Assembly (NCBI GenBank): GCA_019925105.1 | Contig: JAHGAU010000025.1 | Location: forward strand, 434,001 to 498,000 | Length of the DNA stretch: 64,000 bases | Reading direction: 5' to 3' | Origin: Niebla homalea | Taxonomy: Eukaryota; Ascomycota; Lecanoromycetes; Lecanorales; Ramalinaceae | Shown here: piece after piece, positions 1 through 13,024 of the stretch | Layout: each line of letters opens with the position of its first letter | Position numbering within the stretch: the stretch's first letter is position 1 | Notes under the pieces: model-generated | The model's input: only the letters and a program-made list of their open reading frames with translations | Database searches by the model: none | What the model was told of the DNA's origin: nothing | Translations under genes and position numbers: made by a program

Positions 1-118
1 TTAATTTCTTCGGTATAAACTAGGTTTAGTTTATTCTTTCTTTAGGCTATTTTTACTTCCGTAAAAAAAGGTTTCGTTACCGTTTATTTACTTTTTTTTA
101 TTTTTAATCGTTTAGAAT
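1..118 (-). mobile_element. LINE L4, distal piece cut off by element A and window edge
   Basis: This short AT-rich stretch is the left flank of gypsy element A. The last five bases, AGAAT at 114-118, recur directly after the element at 7034-7038, so the two flanks were contiguous before insertion. Since 7034 onward is minus-strand LINE sequence, this piece is inferred to be the continuation of the same LINE toward its 3' end, which lies outside the window. Confidence 0.55.
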
Positions 119-264
119 TGTTATGTGCAGTATGCATGCATGGCAGCATTGATAGGTGTAGGACACCCTTTATACGTAGAGGACAGGCATCCTTATGATG
201 CTCTTATCCTTTAGGTAGAATTATTATTAATATATTATTATACTTTTTAGTCTATATACCAATA
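119..264 (+). repeat. 5' LTR of element A
   Basis: The 146-bp direct repeat partner is 6888-7033. The two align end to end without gaps, and differences are transitions. The outer (left) part of this LTR keeps CpA/TpG (for example TGTGCAG near 124), while its inner right part is converted to TpA. The other LTR shows the mirror image. Confidence 0.93.
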
Positions 265-3200
265 AATAGTAATAATAGCTACTTATATTAATATTATATT
301 AACGTATATCGCAAGATCCGTTAATATAAATTAAAGCATTAATTTATTAATTATAGCGGATACTTCTTTTATAGCGGTATTAAAAATATTAATTTTGGAT
401 CCTTTAAAATACCGCCTTTAATTTATTTTTAAATATTTTTAAAGAAAAATTAAAGACGGTACTATAAAGAAAATATATATATTATAGGCTTCTTAAGTAT
501 TACCGGATCTTAATATTATTACTTTAATATATTAATTAAACGCCTTATTAAAATCCGGTAACTTAATAGCCGTAATAATCCTATATTTAACTTTAGAAAA
601 AGTCGCTTAAATAATTAAGAATAATTAGTAATTAAGCAATTTAAGAATTATATTTATTATAAATAAATTACTTCGGTTAAAATCTTTTAAAGTTATAGAA
701 TTTATTATTTCTTTTAATTTAATTTTTAAAAACTGGATTTTAGACCTATTAATATTTTAATATAATCTATTATATTTTAAAGACGCTTTATTATTGTTAT
801 AATTATTATATAAATTGTTATTAATTTTAATGAAATTAAATAGGTTTAAATTACGTTAATATAATTAAAGTCCTTAAAAACTTAATACCATAAGATTATT
901 ATTTTTATTAAATAGTTTTTTACCTTTATAATAGTTATTAAATATACCTTTTATATTAACGTTAATATTATAACGCTCCCCTCCGGCTTTAAGTATTAAA
1001 CCGGAATCCGAACCCAATAAATTTAATATATTAAAATTGAATTTATTAAACTTAAGTTTATTATATTAAATAAAAAGTATTTTTATTAAAAAAGTAATTT
1101 TTATTTAATTTATTAATTTGCTTAATTAATTAAAAATAATAAGTTTTATTGAAAAGTAAATAATATAATTATAGGGTATAATTTAAGAATTAATTCCCGT
1201 TATTATATAAGGTTAATAATAAAATAATCTTAATAATAATCTATTCCTTCCTTTTAATAACGTAATATAATTAATAAAAACTTATAATTAAACCGATTAA
1301 TAAATATTAATCCCGATAACGTTAGATTTTTTAACCCTTTCTATAAAAATAAGTCCTCCAATATAACTTTTATAATTAAGTATTCCGGGAAGTATATTTT
1401 TTCCGGGATATATATATCTTTATCAATTAATTAAAAGATATTACTTAAATAATGGATATATAACTTTTACGGAATAACTTATAATTATATTTAAAAATAC
1501 CGCTTAAAAGTAATATATCGTAAAGTTATTAAATACCAAAAAATAACTCGTTTAATATAATAATGGTTTAATTAAATAAACTTCTTAGATTATTATTAAA
1601 TTTAAGTTACCTTAATAAGTCAACTTAAATATTCTAATTATTAAAAAGTATATTATAAATAATATTTTTAGAACCGGGAGCCTTATAAATATACATAGAT
1701 TATTCTGCGGATTATATATATATTAAATTTTAATAATATTTAAAATTAATTTACGCTTATTTACGGTAAGTTAAACTTAGAATTTTAACGGGATTTATAA
1801 TTATTAATTATAATTATTATTATTAATAATTACTTTAAGCTTATAAATAAATTTAAATATAGTTAATAAACTTATATTATTAAATATTATATATTTTTAT
1901 AAATATATCCGTAAAATCGTAAAACGGGTACGTTATTTTAAGGTAATTAGAATTTTATAGAAAATTCAGAAATTGGTCCTTTTTCTTAATTATTAGCGTT
2001 ATTTTCTTAAATATATAGATAAAATAAAGCTTATAATATATATCCTTAAGAAAAAGGATAACGGTAATTGCCCTTAACGTTGTAAAAGAAAATATTAACG
2101 TTAAACTAAGGAAAATTAAGGCCCTTAAGAAAAGGGTCCGATTTTAAATATTAAACGCATTATATAAAATAAAGGGTTAATTAAACTTTTATATTTAAAA
2201 ATAAAAAAAAGGAGAATACGTTACTTAATAATGAAAAATTAAAAGGATCTTAGGATAACAATAACCCTATTATAAAAAAATATATTTTATATATTAATCC
2301 CCCGTACGTTATTAATATATTAAATATATATTAAAGTACTTATCGTAAAATAAACTTTTTATTTATTTTAAATATAATTATTAAAAATTAAAAAAAGTAA
2401 ACTTAAGTATTCTTAAGGCCTTTCCGTTAAATTAACGGATTTAATTTATTAATAATTAATATATATAAGCTTAATAAATTAATAATATATTACCTATAAT
2501 TATTAACTTTACCGTAATAAGGAATACGTATTTTATAAGCTTTATCTTTAAGGTATATTAATATATTATAGGTAAAGTCCAATTTACTTTTAATTCACCC
2601 GTAGTAGACTTTTATATAAATAATAGGTATTTTATTACGATTATTAATCGTAATATTATATTCTTTTAAATTTTAAATTTAAATTTTTAAAATCTAGAAA
2701 TTATTTAAGTTAACTCCGGTTATAAGCGTTAATAATTTTAAGTTGATTATTAATAAATTTATAATATTTAATTTATTCTTCTTAAGGGAGAAGAATATAA
2801 TATTTACCTTAAGAAAAATCTTAATTAAAATTTATTTAATACGTAATTTATTTATTAATATTTTAATCGTTATTAATATTATAACTCTTAATAAAATAAT
2901 AATTAATTTTAATAATTAAAAATATATTATTAATACTTATAAAAATATAAGTATTAAAATAATTACTTTTATAAAGGAAATAGCGTAATTATAACGTATA
3001 ATTTATATAAAATAATAAACTTAAGTCCCAGCTTATAATATAATATAAGTATTAATTATATATTAAAAAAAGGGACTTTAAAAGAACTATTAAAATCCCG
3101 GGATTTTATCTTTAAACCGTAGTTAATACCGTTTTATAATCTTAGATTCTGAGGTAATATATTTACGTATATTATTAACTTAAAAATATTAATTATCCAA

Positions 3201-3599
3201 ATTAAAAATAATATTAATTAAAAAGTTAATTTATTACGTAAAATAAGACTTAGAGTTTTATATAATTTATCCTTATAATTTTATTATATAATAATTTTAA
3301 GTTTATTAATATTATTTAATACTTACGGATAAAGAACTTAAAAATCCAAGTTATAAATTTATAGAGTTACCGTAATAATAATATTAATCCTTATATTCTC
3401 CGGAATAATCTTTATAACTTTTAATTATTTAAAGATTTACTTAAACCGGTTATTATAAATTAATAATTATAAAAAATAAATTTTATTTAATAACGTTAAA
3501 ATTTATATATATAACGGAGATACGTAAGTTTAATTAAGTAATATTATTAAAGAATTCGGTAATATCTTTAAAAATAACGGTATTATAATTAATATTTTA

Positions 3600-6500
3600 G
3601 AAAATCAATATATATTTATTAACCTTTAACTTAATATAATTATTAAATTTAAGAAAGTATATAATATTAAACGTAAAGATTAAAAGGTTATAAATTAAAC
3701 TTTAAATAAAATATAGAATAAAGGTAAATTATATTAATTTATATAACTTACGGAATTTTTATATTTTACTTTTATTATTTAACGCGATACCTTAAACGGA
3801 CATAAAGGCTATATTATAATTAATATTCAGTTACTTAATAAAATTACGATTTCCGATTTATATCTATTATTATTATAATAAGAAATAATTTCTTTAATTA
3901 TAAGTTATAAATATATTATTATAATTAACGCCCGCGGTTATTTTTATTAATTTCTTATACGTAAATCCGATTAATATAAACTTTATATTATTTTTTATAA
4001 GGGTTAAAAAGAATCTTCGGTTATATTAATAAATTTTAAAGGCAGTTTTCTATATATATAAAAATAAATAAATAATATATTACGTTTAATATAAAATTTT
4101 ACGTAAATATTTATAAATAATATAATTATTTTTAATTATTTATTAAAAAAAGTATATTATTTAGTTATATTAAGTTTTTTAGATTCTTAAAAATAAACGT
4201 ATAAATCTTTTATTAATAAAATTATTTATTAGCTACCTTATAATTAAACTTTTTAATTAATAAATCAATTCTTTAAGGATATTTACGTTTAATAATAAAA
4301 TTAAGGCTATATAAAATTTTAAATTTCTTAATTTATTAAGAGATTTTAAAGTCTTCTTTAATCTTATAAATTAATTACGTACCGGAATAAAAAATTATAC
4401 TTAACGCGTTACCCTACTTTAAATATATAAAACCTTCCTTATTATAAATTTAAGAAAAGCAGATTTAAAGTATATAAGTTTATACTATAAGTAAAGGATA
4501 TCTTAAATTAAGTTTATATTTACCTAAGAAAAGGATTATACTTTTAAAGATTTAAAAAACGTATTTTCAGAATTATTATTTTTTATATATTATAATCTTA
4601 ATCGACCTTTATTTACCGATATCGATATATTAAAGGAATTAAATATTACGGCTATAATATATTATATTAAGGATAACCCGTTATTTTATAGTATTACGGA
4701 AATTAATAATTTATTAAAAATTATATATAATAAAATATAATTAATAATATTCTTTAATAAAAGTTTAAATATAACCAAAAAAATTATTAACTTATGGAAT
4801 TAAAAATTACGGCTATAATTTAAATTATACGTAAGATTAAATACCTAATTAAAACGAATTATTATAGATTTAATTATATAATTTTTACGGATTATAACGT
4901 AATTATCGGTATCTTTAAATAAATAAATTTAAAAACCTCCGTAATTAATAAGCTTGATTTTTACTTAATTTACGTATTATAATATTTATTAATATTCAAT
5001 ATTTTATTACGTTATAAGTCGGGTTTAATAAATATTATTCTTAACGTCTTTTTATGATTAATTAATAATATATAGACTTTATTTATTAAAATCGGAATTC
5101 TTAATAACGTAAATAATAGTGAATTAACTGCTTTTTATTATATTTATATTTTAAATAAATTTAAAGAATAAATTAAAGAAAAGTATATAAAAGATAAAAT
5201 ATAAATAAAATTATAGAAAGTCTTAATAATTAAAGAAAAGTTAAATTTATAAAATATAAAAATTAAATTATACTTTATATTAAAAGATAATTTTATTTAT
5301 AATTTAAAATCCGTTAATTATTTATTATAATTATATATACTTAATAAACTTAAAAGGGTAACCTTTTAATAAGTATATAATAATTTATTATATAATAACT
5401 TTAACCGATTTTACGATAAATTAATAAACTTAATATATTTACTTAAATTAAATAAGTAATTACGGAAATATATTGCGTATTATTTTAAGTATAACCTAAA
5501 TTAAATTAAGAAATATATACTTTATGGATTACTTTAATTAATTTTAAGCTTATTAATTATTTTTTATATAATTTATATAAACTTTATTATCGCTTTATTA
5601 AATTAATATAATTGCGATATACTCCTTACCATTACCGATAAATTCTTTAAATGAATACTTTTACTCCTTAATAATATAAAATTTAAGGTTAATAATTAAG
5701 TAAAATTACTATTAATTAAATTAATAAAATAAGGATAAAGAACTCCTTTTAATATTATATTAAATAGAGATTATAAATTTATTTTTATATTTTAAAAATC
5801 TATATTTAAAGAAATAAATATTTATATTCTTACGTTCAGTATATATTACCCTTAAATTAACGGTTAATTAAAAAAATTAATTAAATAGTTAAGATTATAT
5901 TATATTATTTTATAATTATATATCCGGATTATAGCTAAATAAATATTATCCTATATATTTAAAGTATTTTAAATAATTTAAAGTCGGTATTAATTAAATT
6001 TACTTTAAATAAAATTTATTATAATATAAATATCCGTAACCTTTTAAACCTTTTAATAACCTCTTTAATTTTTAAGTACGATATATTTTAATTATAAAAC
6101 CGTAAAAAAATATAAAATACGCTGGAATTTATATAAATAATAGTTAAATTCCGGTATAATTAAAACTATAAATTAATTTAATTTAATATTAATAATTTGG
6201 TTTATTTAAAATTATATTATAGATATAATATCCCTAATATTGAAAATTATAAGCTATATTAATAATACACCAGGCCTTTCTTTATTATTAAGAAAATTAA
6301 TTATTTTATATATAAACTTAAATTGTTTATTAATATAAAGATAATATTAATTATTTTAATTAATATACTTAAGTTAATTAATAACCTAATAAAAGACCTT
6401 TTTAATAAATAACTTAACCATAACGTACCGCTTATACTTAAAGTAAATTCCAAAAATAAGGAAAAGTATATTATTAAAAGGATTATTTATAAGGAAAAAG

Positions 6501-6720
6501 ATAATAAATACTTAATTAAATAAATTACTTAAGGTATAGAATATAATAGTAAGTTTCTATTATTAAAGTTATACCTAAATTTATTACGTGAATTCCATAT
6601 TACCCATCCTGAATTTAATAACGTTATCGTTATCCATTATAATAAACTTTATATTACTTTATCGTAATTACTAATACTTACCGAAGTAATACCCTTATTG
6701 TCTACCGGCACTCTTCGTAC
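3600..6720 (+). pseudogene. Element A pol remnant: RT, RNase H, integrase with chromodomain
   Basis: Translation of the plus strand, reading through stops, gives recognisable gypsy pol blocks. At about 3834-4055 is an RT segment with LNKITISDLY, INARGYFY and the KESSVILINFKGS block. At 4110-4135 FINNIIIF stands where the family has the catalytic Y-x-D-D-I motif; both Asp positions read as Asn, as expected from G-to-A change. At about 4590-4925 is an RNase H-like block (RPLFTDIDILKE, then ELKITAII). At 6465-6545 RIIYKEKDNKYLIK resembles the integrase C-terminal chromodomain (family pattern YLVKWKGY). Many in-frame stops mean it is not functional. Confidence 0.8.
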
Positions 6721-6887
6721 GTTCCGTTTTAAGCGTAGTTGCAGCCGCCCCCGTAAGATCGGGTAAGATTTTGGTATAAAAGCATGGGATATAGGGAGTA
6801 TAACGCATTATTAAGCATTGGTATTTATATTGGTATATTAAGGTAAGCGTTATTGTAAGTAGTAACCTTTTTTCTTTTGGTGGTATT

Positions 6888-7033
6888 TATTATATACAAT
6901 ATATATACATAATAGTATTAATAGGTATAGGACACCCTTTATACGTAGAGGACAGGTATCCTTATAATGCTCTTATCCTTTAGGTAGAATCATTATTGAT
7001 ATATTATCACACTTTTTGGTCCATACACCAACA
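6888..7033 (+). repeat. 3' LTR of element A
   Basis: The 146-bp partner of 119-264. Its left, inner part has TpA where the 5' LTR keeps TpG or CpA, and its outer right end retains CpA (ccatacaccaaca). The sequence just inside (about 6690-6890) is also unusually little mutated for this window. Confidence 0.93.
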
Positions 7034-9338
7034 AGAATATTATCGAATCCGCTTATTATTTTCCGTTATAATAGGGTACGTAACTTTTTAAGTTTTATTT
7101 AAACTAGTACTTATTTAAAAGTTAACTTTATTAATAAAACGAATATTTCCGATTCCAGGACCGGTCGTTTTATATAGCGCGTTAATTATTTTAAAATATT
7201 TATTCTAGACTTATTATAGTTATTTAATAAACGCTTTTTTATAGCTAAAGGTTCCTTTAAATACGTATTATATAATTATAATATAAACTATCGTAAATTT
7301 TATAACCCTTTAATAAATCGTTTTAAACCTTTATAATATCGTTTTTTACGTCGATATCGCTAAATATATAAGGCTTTTTTTTTTAAATAATTACTTTTTA
7401 TCGATTTTTTTAAAATAAGTTTTTAATCGAATTTACTATTAATTTAAAGCTTTAAAATTTTAATATTCGTTACGGGTTTAACCGTTATTTATTTTAAATC
7501 GACCGTAGTTAATATATTATATAGTTTCGGATATTTTATTATATTAATTAGCTTATATTTATATAGCGCGAATTAAGTTTTATAAATTTTCGCTTATTTA
7601 AAATAAACTTTATAGGTTTATTTAAGTTCGAGATATTTAATAATAATAAACGTATTATATATTAATAAATAAATATCGTCGATAAAACCTTTTATTTAGA
7701 CTTTTTATTTAAGCTTAATTAATTTTTCAATAAAAGGGTTATTAAAAAAATAAAAGATCGGGGAAATAAGCGATTTTCATAAAATATCCTTTATCGCCGG
7801 TTTTATCGAGTTCGTTTTTCATTTTAAATTAATCGATATTACTTTTTTATTAAGAAAATTCGCCGTTTAATAAATTAAAAACGGTAATATTTTTTTTTTA
7901 AAAAAATTATAAAGTAATCGCCGATAATTTATTTTATTAAACGTTTTTATAACGTCTAAAAATAAAAAGTTTATTATAAACTTTTTACCGTAATTTTATA
8001 CGGTATAAATCCCGTCGATTAAGTTTTCGAATATTGTTTCCGTCGACCGATTTTTCCGTATTTTTATTTATTAATTCGGGAAAAAACCGTATTTTTTAAC
8101 GTAATAGTTTAGAATTTTTATTATAACGGTTTTTAAAGCTTTTTTTCAAATATATAATAGCGCGATCGGTCGATATACTTTAATTCCGAATAATCCGGTT
8201 TCGATAATTTCTTAAGGATAACTGTTTTTGCTTTTTTAAATTCATGCGGATAATACCCGATATCTGAATATATTTAAAATAAATCAATAAAAATTTATAG
8301 GAATAGAATAATTATTATCGATAAAAATTTAACAAGGATTTTATTCGGCCCCGGTATTTTTTTTTTAAACGGTTAATAATTTTAATTATTATTTCCCGTA
8401 TTATTATTTTTTAAACTATTATAAATACTAAGTATTCGGTTTTTTCGATATCCGTTAAGTTAGCGTCGGGTAACGGAAAAAAAAAGGTTTTTCGTAAAGC
8501 TTTTATTTTATTATTAAGAATTTTAATTATCGAATTAATTAGTTTTTTTAATAAGGGAAATTTAAAAATCGGTTTTAATTTTTCGTTCTATTTTTAGCCG
8601 TACTTTATTAGTTTTCAAGCCTTTTAAAGAAAAACTATAAAGTTATAAATGAATAATCGAAAGTATATGTTTTTTTAAAAAAATAAACTCTTTTTCTTGA
8701 GTTTTTTTTGATTAATTAATTAGTTTTTAACTCCGATATTTCACGATTCGCTTAATTAACGTTTTCGTTTTCGTAATTATACGCGAGTATTCCTCGTTTT
8801 AATAAATTTTTCCTTTTTAAAACGACTTTATTATTAAGATTATTTTTTCGATTATTTTATTTACGAAAAAAACGATTTATTTTTTAATTTCGAACGTAAA
8901 TAATATAATAAATTATACGTTTTTAGCTTTTAAAATTATTTCGGTTTCTTTAATTATTTTCTATATTTTCTTTATAGCCGGGGCGGGTGTTTCCTTTATA
9001 AACTAGTCTAATACCGTTTATACCGGAATATAATCCGAATTCTACTTAAAGTTTTTTTTAATATCGTAAGCGGTTACCGATTTTATTATTTTTCGTCCCG
9101 AACGTTAAATCGATCGTTATTTTAAATTTACGGTTTTTTTACGTTATTATACTTTTAAATATTAAAAGTTTAAGATTGTTTCTATTCTTATTATTAATAG
9201 CTTTTCGGCCTTAATATAGCTAATCGTTTTTTTATTTTTATTTTATATTTTATATAAGTTCTTGCCTTTTTCGCCGTAGCGAAAATTAAGCTTTATAATA
9301 TAAAAGCTACCGTAATTTAATTAATAATCATAAATATA

Positions 9339-9520
9339 GGGCTTGGTAAAAAGGCTTGGTAAAAAGTTAGGTAGAGGGCTTGGTAAAGGGCTTAATAAAA
9401 GGGCTTAATAAAGGGCTTGGTAAAAAGGCTTGGTAAAGGGCTTGGTAAAAGGGCTTGGTAAAGGGCTTGGTAAAGGGCTTCCCGGGGGTGAGGGTAAGGG
9501 GGCAGGTGAAGGTGCAGGTA
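9339..9520 (+). repeat. GGGCTTGGTAAA minisatellite and purine-rich tract
   Basis: About eleven copies of a 12-14 base unit GGGCTTGGTAAA(A) run from 9339 to about 9480. They are followed by a G/A-rich tract with GGTGAGGGTAAGGG-like units to about 9520. It is far less AT-rich than its surroundings and keeps TpG. An 87-codon open frame (9430-9693) is only the read-through of the repeat (K-G-L-G units) into the next array; I do not regard it as a gene. Confidence 0.85.
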
Positions 9521-9539
9521 AGGGGCCCTGCTTACCTCT

Positions 9540-10470
9540 CAGGTTCTCCGTTGTAAATACGGTTATTTTTAGTAATAGTAATAGGAGTATACACAGACCG
9601 GGTATCGTTTTAATTATAAGGAGGGCTTATTTACCTCTCGACTTCCTTGTTATAATTACGGTATTTATAAATAATAATTATAAAAATATATAAATATTAA
9701 GTATCTCGTTATATATAAGGAGGGCTTATTTATTTTTTAATTTCCCCGTTATAATTACGGTATTTTTAAATAATAATTATAAAAATATATAGATATTAAA
9801 TATTTCTTTATACGTAAAAAAAGTTTATTTACTCTTCGATTTCTTTATTGTAATTACAATATTTTTAAATAATAGCTATAAAAATATATTAATATTAAAT
9901 ATCTCGTTATACGTATAAGTTTAAAAAAGGTTTTATTTATAGCCCGGTATTTCCATTATAATAACGTTATTTTTAAGTAATAATTACAAAAATATTTCAT
10001 TATTAAATATTTCATTATATATATAAGTTTAAAGAATTTTTTATTTATAACCCGGTATTTTTATCGTAATTACGTTATTTTTAAATAATAATTATAAGAA
10101 TATATAGGTATTAAGTATTTTATTATCCGTAAGAAAATCTTATTTACCGTAAAAGATCATTTATTTAAAGCCTAGGTTCTTTATTGTAATTACGTTATTT
10201 TTAAATAATAATTATAAGAATATATAAATATTAAATATCTTATTATATATATAAATTTAAAAGAAAGTTTATTTATAGTCCGGTATCTTCATTATAATTA
10301 CGTTATTCTTAAATAATAATTATAAAAATATATAAATATTAAATATTTCGTTATACGTATAAATCCAAAAAAATTTTTACTTATAACCCGGTATCTCCGT
10401 CGTAATCGCGTTATTTCTAAATAGTAATTATAGGAATATATAGCTATTAAATATTTTATTATATAAGTAA
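9540..10470 (+). repeat. Tandem array of about 100-120-bp units
   Basis: Nine diverged units can be followed by the recurring core TTATAATTACGGTATTTTTA..AATAATAATTATA..AAATAT. The core begins near 9551, 9649, 9749, 9848, 9956, 10063, 10183, 10291 and 10399, a spacing of about 98-120 bases. Units carry a linker such as GGCTTATTTA or ATAACCCGGTAT. The array lies inside the endonuclease region of LINE L4 and is RIP-mutated except at its left end. It has no coding potential I can see. Confidence 0.85.
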
Positions 10471-10489
10471 TAAGTAATTTAAGTAATAA

Positions 10490-10830
10490 ATAAGGCTTAA
10501 AATCTTAAAATATTAATAAACCGGCCCTTAACGTTATTACGTTATAATCCTAATAATTATGTAAACTACCCTTTTAATAAGGTTATTATTAAAAATTATT
10601 CGATTTCGTTTAAAATTTTAACTATAAATTACGATAATATTACCCTTAAATATTTACCGTAAATATTAACCGAGAAAAAGGGTAGATCGCTAAATATACG
10701 TAAATGTTTTTTATTTTTAAAATTTTAAGATTTTTTAATATTTAAGATTTCCGTTATATAATACGGCCTTCCTATTCGGGGATTTGATGGAATTTCGGCC
10801 TATTCTTTTATATTAAGAGATTAAAAGTTA
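10490..10830. repeat. Segment shared in inverted orientation with 47780-48100
   Basis: The reverse complement of this interval aligns with about 47780-48100 over some 300 bases (shared blocks ATTTACGTATATTTAGCGAT and GGTTAATATTT.CGGTAAA). On the plus strand here, and on the minus strand there, the same frame reads LP.ILT.KK..SLNIRK. I do not recognise the product. It may be a LINE-internal segment or a separate small insertion; both copies adjoin other mobile elements. Confidence 0.6.
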
Positions 10831-12932
10831 AAATCGTTTAAAAAATATATTCGCCCGGGGTTTTTATTACCTTTTTTAATAAGAAAATAATAAAAAGCTT
10901 TTAACGGTTGTTTAACGGTAAGTTATAAACGTTATAAATATTAAAACCGCCGTCGTCTATATTTTCCCGTAAAATCCTAAATATATATACGTTTCTTCCG
11001 TAATATATTACGTTTCAATTATTTATATTTATTTTTTTATTAATATAAAAATATACCCGGGTAATTTTGTCGTTTTCGAACGTAAAATAAAAACCGTTTT
11101 TCAAATTAATCGAAAAATATATAAATTTATTATACGGTAGTTCTTAAATAATAATAATAATTATATTATCGATTTCTTTAAACGCGAATATTAATTATAT
11201 CGCTTTAATTGTTTTATTTTTTACGTTAAACTATATTATTTTAAGTAACGTTAATATATTAAATATTTATATCGTTTAAGGTTTTTACGTCGGTTTTTAC
11301 CCTTTTTATTTTAGTTAATAACGGTTTTCTTTAAATATTAGCGTTTTTTACCCGGTTTCTTTCGCCGTTATTATTATTATGTTCGGTCTCCCCGGTTTCG
11401 GAATTACGATTTTATTCAACTTTTTTTTTTCCCGTTTTCAATTTTTATTTAGCCATTTTCGTTTAGTTAGTTTTGTTCCCGTTTTAGGATTTGTTTTACC
11501 GTCGTTATTTACTAATTTTTTTCCTCCGCGTATTTAATTATTTTATAAGCGATCCGAAGTTTTTTTTTTAATTTCTTTCGTTTTAATTAAATATTTCAAA
11601 TTTTATATTAAATAATTAACTTAATTATACGCCGCGTATTTAAACGTATTTTTAACGGAACTTTTTATTATTGAGTTTTTATATTTATAAATATTATGTT
11701 TTTTTTATATATATAACGTATTTCGTTTTATTAGTATATTTAGTCGTAACTTAATTATATTTTTAATAATTAAAATATTAATAAGTATTTAGTGTTTTAT
11801 TTTACGGTTTAATTAATTTAAAGGATTTTTTTCGATAATTTTCTTATTTAGGATATTATTATATATCCCCGTTAAAACTATTATTAGGATTATAATCGAA
11901 TATTTCTTTATTTTCTTCATCGCGCCGGGTTTTTTAATTACCGGAAAGAATTTATATTTTATAATTTTTAATCCCGGGTAAAATACCGCGTTTTTTTGCT
12001 TTATATATTATATTATAATATCTTTTTTTATATCGGTAAACTTTTCGACCTAAACGTTATTTATTACGACCGTAAACGATTATCGTAATATTTTCGTTAT
12101 TAAATAAACGTTTTTATTTTCTTACGTTTTAGTTTTTTTAAACCCCTTTTTAACCTTTAACGATATTATATTTAAAAAATATTTCTCTTTTATAGTTTTC
12201 GGATTATAATAATTTACTTTATTAATAGTTTTTTTATTATTTTAAATGTTTTTATTAATTATAACGGGTTTATTTTTACTATTACCTTTTTTTTTTTACG
12301 TTCGTGAAACGGATTATAACTATTCGCGTTTTCCGTAATACCGCCGTTTTCCTTTTTTTTTTTCGTTATTTATTTTGCTATTTTTTCTATTATTTATATT
12401 ATTTAATTCGCCCTTTTCGGTATCGGCTTTAATATAAACGTTATAACCGTATTTTTTTTTACGATTTACGCGCTTTATTCTTAAATTTAAGCTTTCTATT
12501 TTCGTTCTAGTTTCGTTAAATTTTTTTCTACTTTTTAATAAAGTTTATTTTTTTTATAAGTTTTATTTATATTTTTGGTTAGATTTTAGTCGTAAATTTT
12601 TTTCTTTATTTTAAATAAACTATATATCGTAATTATTATATATTTTTACTTGTTTTCTTTACCTATTTTACGTTATATAATGCGTTTCGTTATATATTTT
12701 TAGTTAACCTTAGTTTTTATTTTATTTTTTAATATTTTTTTTTTTCGTTACCGCGTTATTTATATTATCCCTCGGCGAGATTATTAACACGGGTATATTA
12801 TTTGCCCGTTACCACGTTCTTTATTATTATAAAATCTCCGTTCGTCGTATTTAAAACTCCTGTTTCGTTATCGCTAAAGCTATACGCGTACGTATCGTTA
12901 TAAACCTTTAGGGTCCCGTTGTTCGTCGCTAT

Positions 12933-13024
12933 TCAAATATAAAAAAAATTTAAAATTTTTTTTAATTACATTTGATTATATCTTTTTATAAAATTAATGA
13001 TTTATCTTAATAATGGAATTTAGA
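12933..13024. other. 92-bp spacer between two head-to-head LINE 5' ends
   Basis: This AT-rich spacer separates the 5' end of minus-strand L4 from the 5' end of plus-strand L1. It does not match the continuation of element B', which resumes after the L1 tail, so L1 lacks a simple matching left flank. No promoter motif can be defended. Confidence 0.6.

Larger units (their letters stand above)
119..7033 (+). mobile_element. Ty3/gypsy chromovirus-type LTR retrotransposon, element A
   Basis: A 6.9-kb element bounded by two 146-bp LTRs starting TGTTATGTG and ending CACCAACA, with a 5-bp target duplication AGAAT (114-118 and 7034-7038). The plus strand still reads as gypsy pol in the order reverse transcriptase, RNase H, integrase, chromodomain-like end, all full of RIP stops. 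The region 265-3600 should hold gag and protease but is too mutated for me to recognise. It is inserted into a minus-strand LINE. No intact frame remains, so it cannot move by itself. Confidence 0.93.
7034..12932 (-). mobile_element. LINE L4, Tad-like non-LTR retrotransposon, minus strand
   Basis: The minus strand starts at 12932 with the same 5' sequence as the other LINE copies (A-T-A where L1 and L2 have ATG, then GCGACGAAC). It reads on through an ORF1-like part, an endonuclease part (about 11170-10850, block FYFTFENDKITR; its C-terminal part with ITIDLTFGTK near 9150), and reverse transcriptase. The RT thumb reads KYKLINI and TVDLK near 7560-7450, the same block found in L1 and L2. It is about 1.3 kb longer than L1 over the same interval because a tandem-repeat block (9339-10470) and neighbouring sequence lie inside the endonuclease region. 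RIP stops throughout. Element A separates it from its 3' end. Confidence 0.82.

Noticed and set aside
9430..9693. 87-codon frame with K-G-L-G repeats as a gene
   Set aside because: It is a read-through of the 13-base minisatellite into the next array; no start context or other gene signal.
9540..10470. CRISPR-like array
   Set aside because: Units of 98-120 bases are diverged over their whole length with no constant repeat and unique spacer structure; eukaryotic context.
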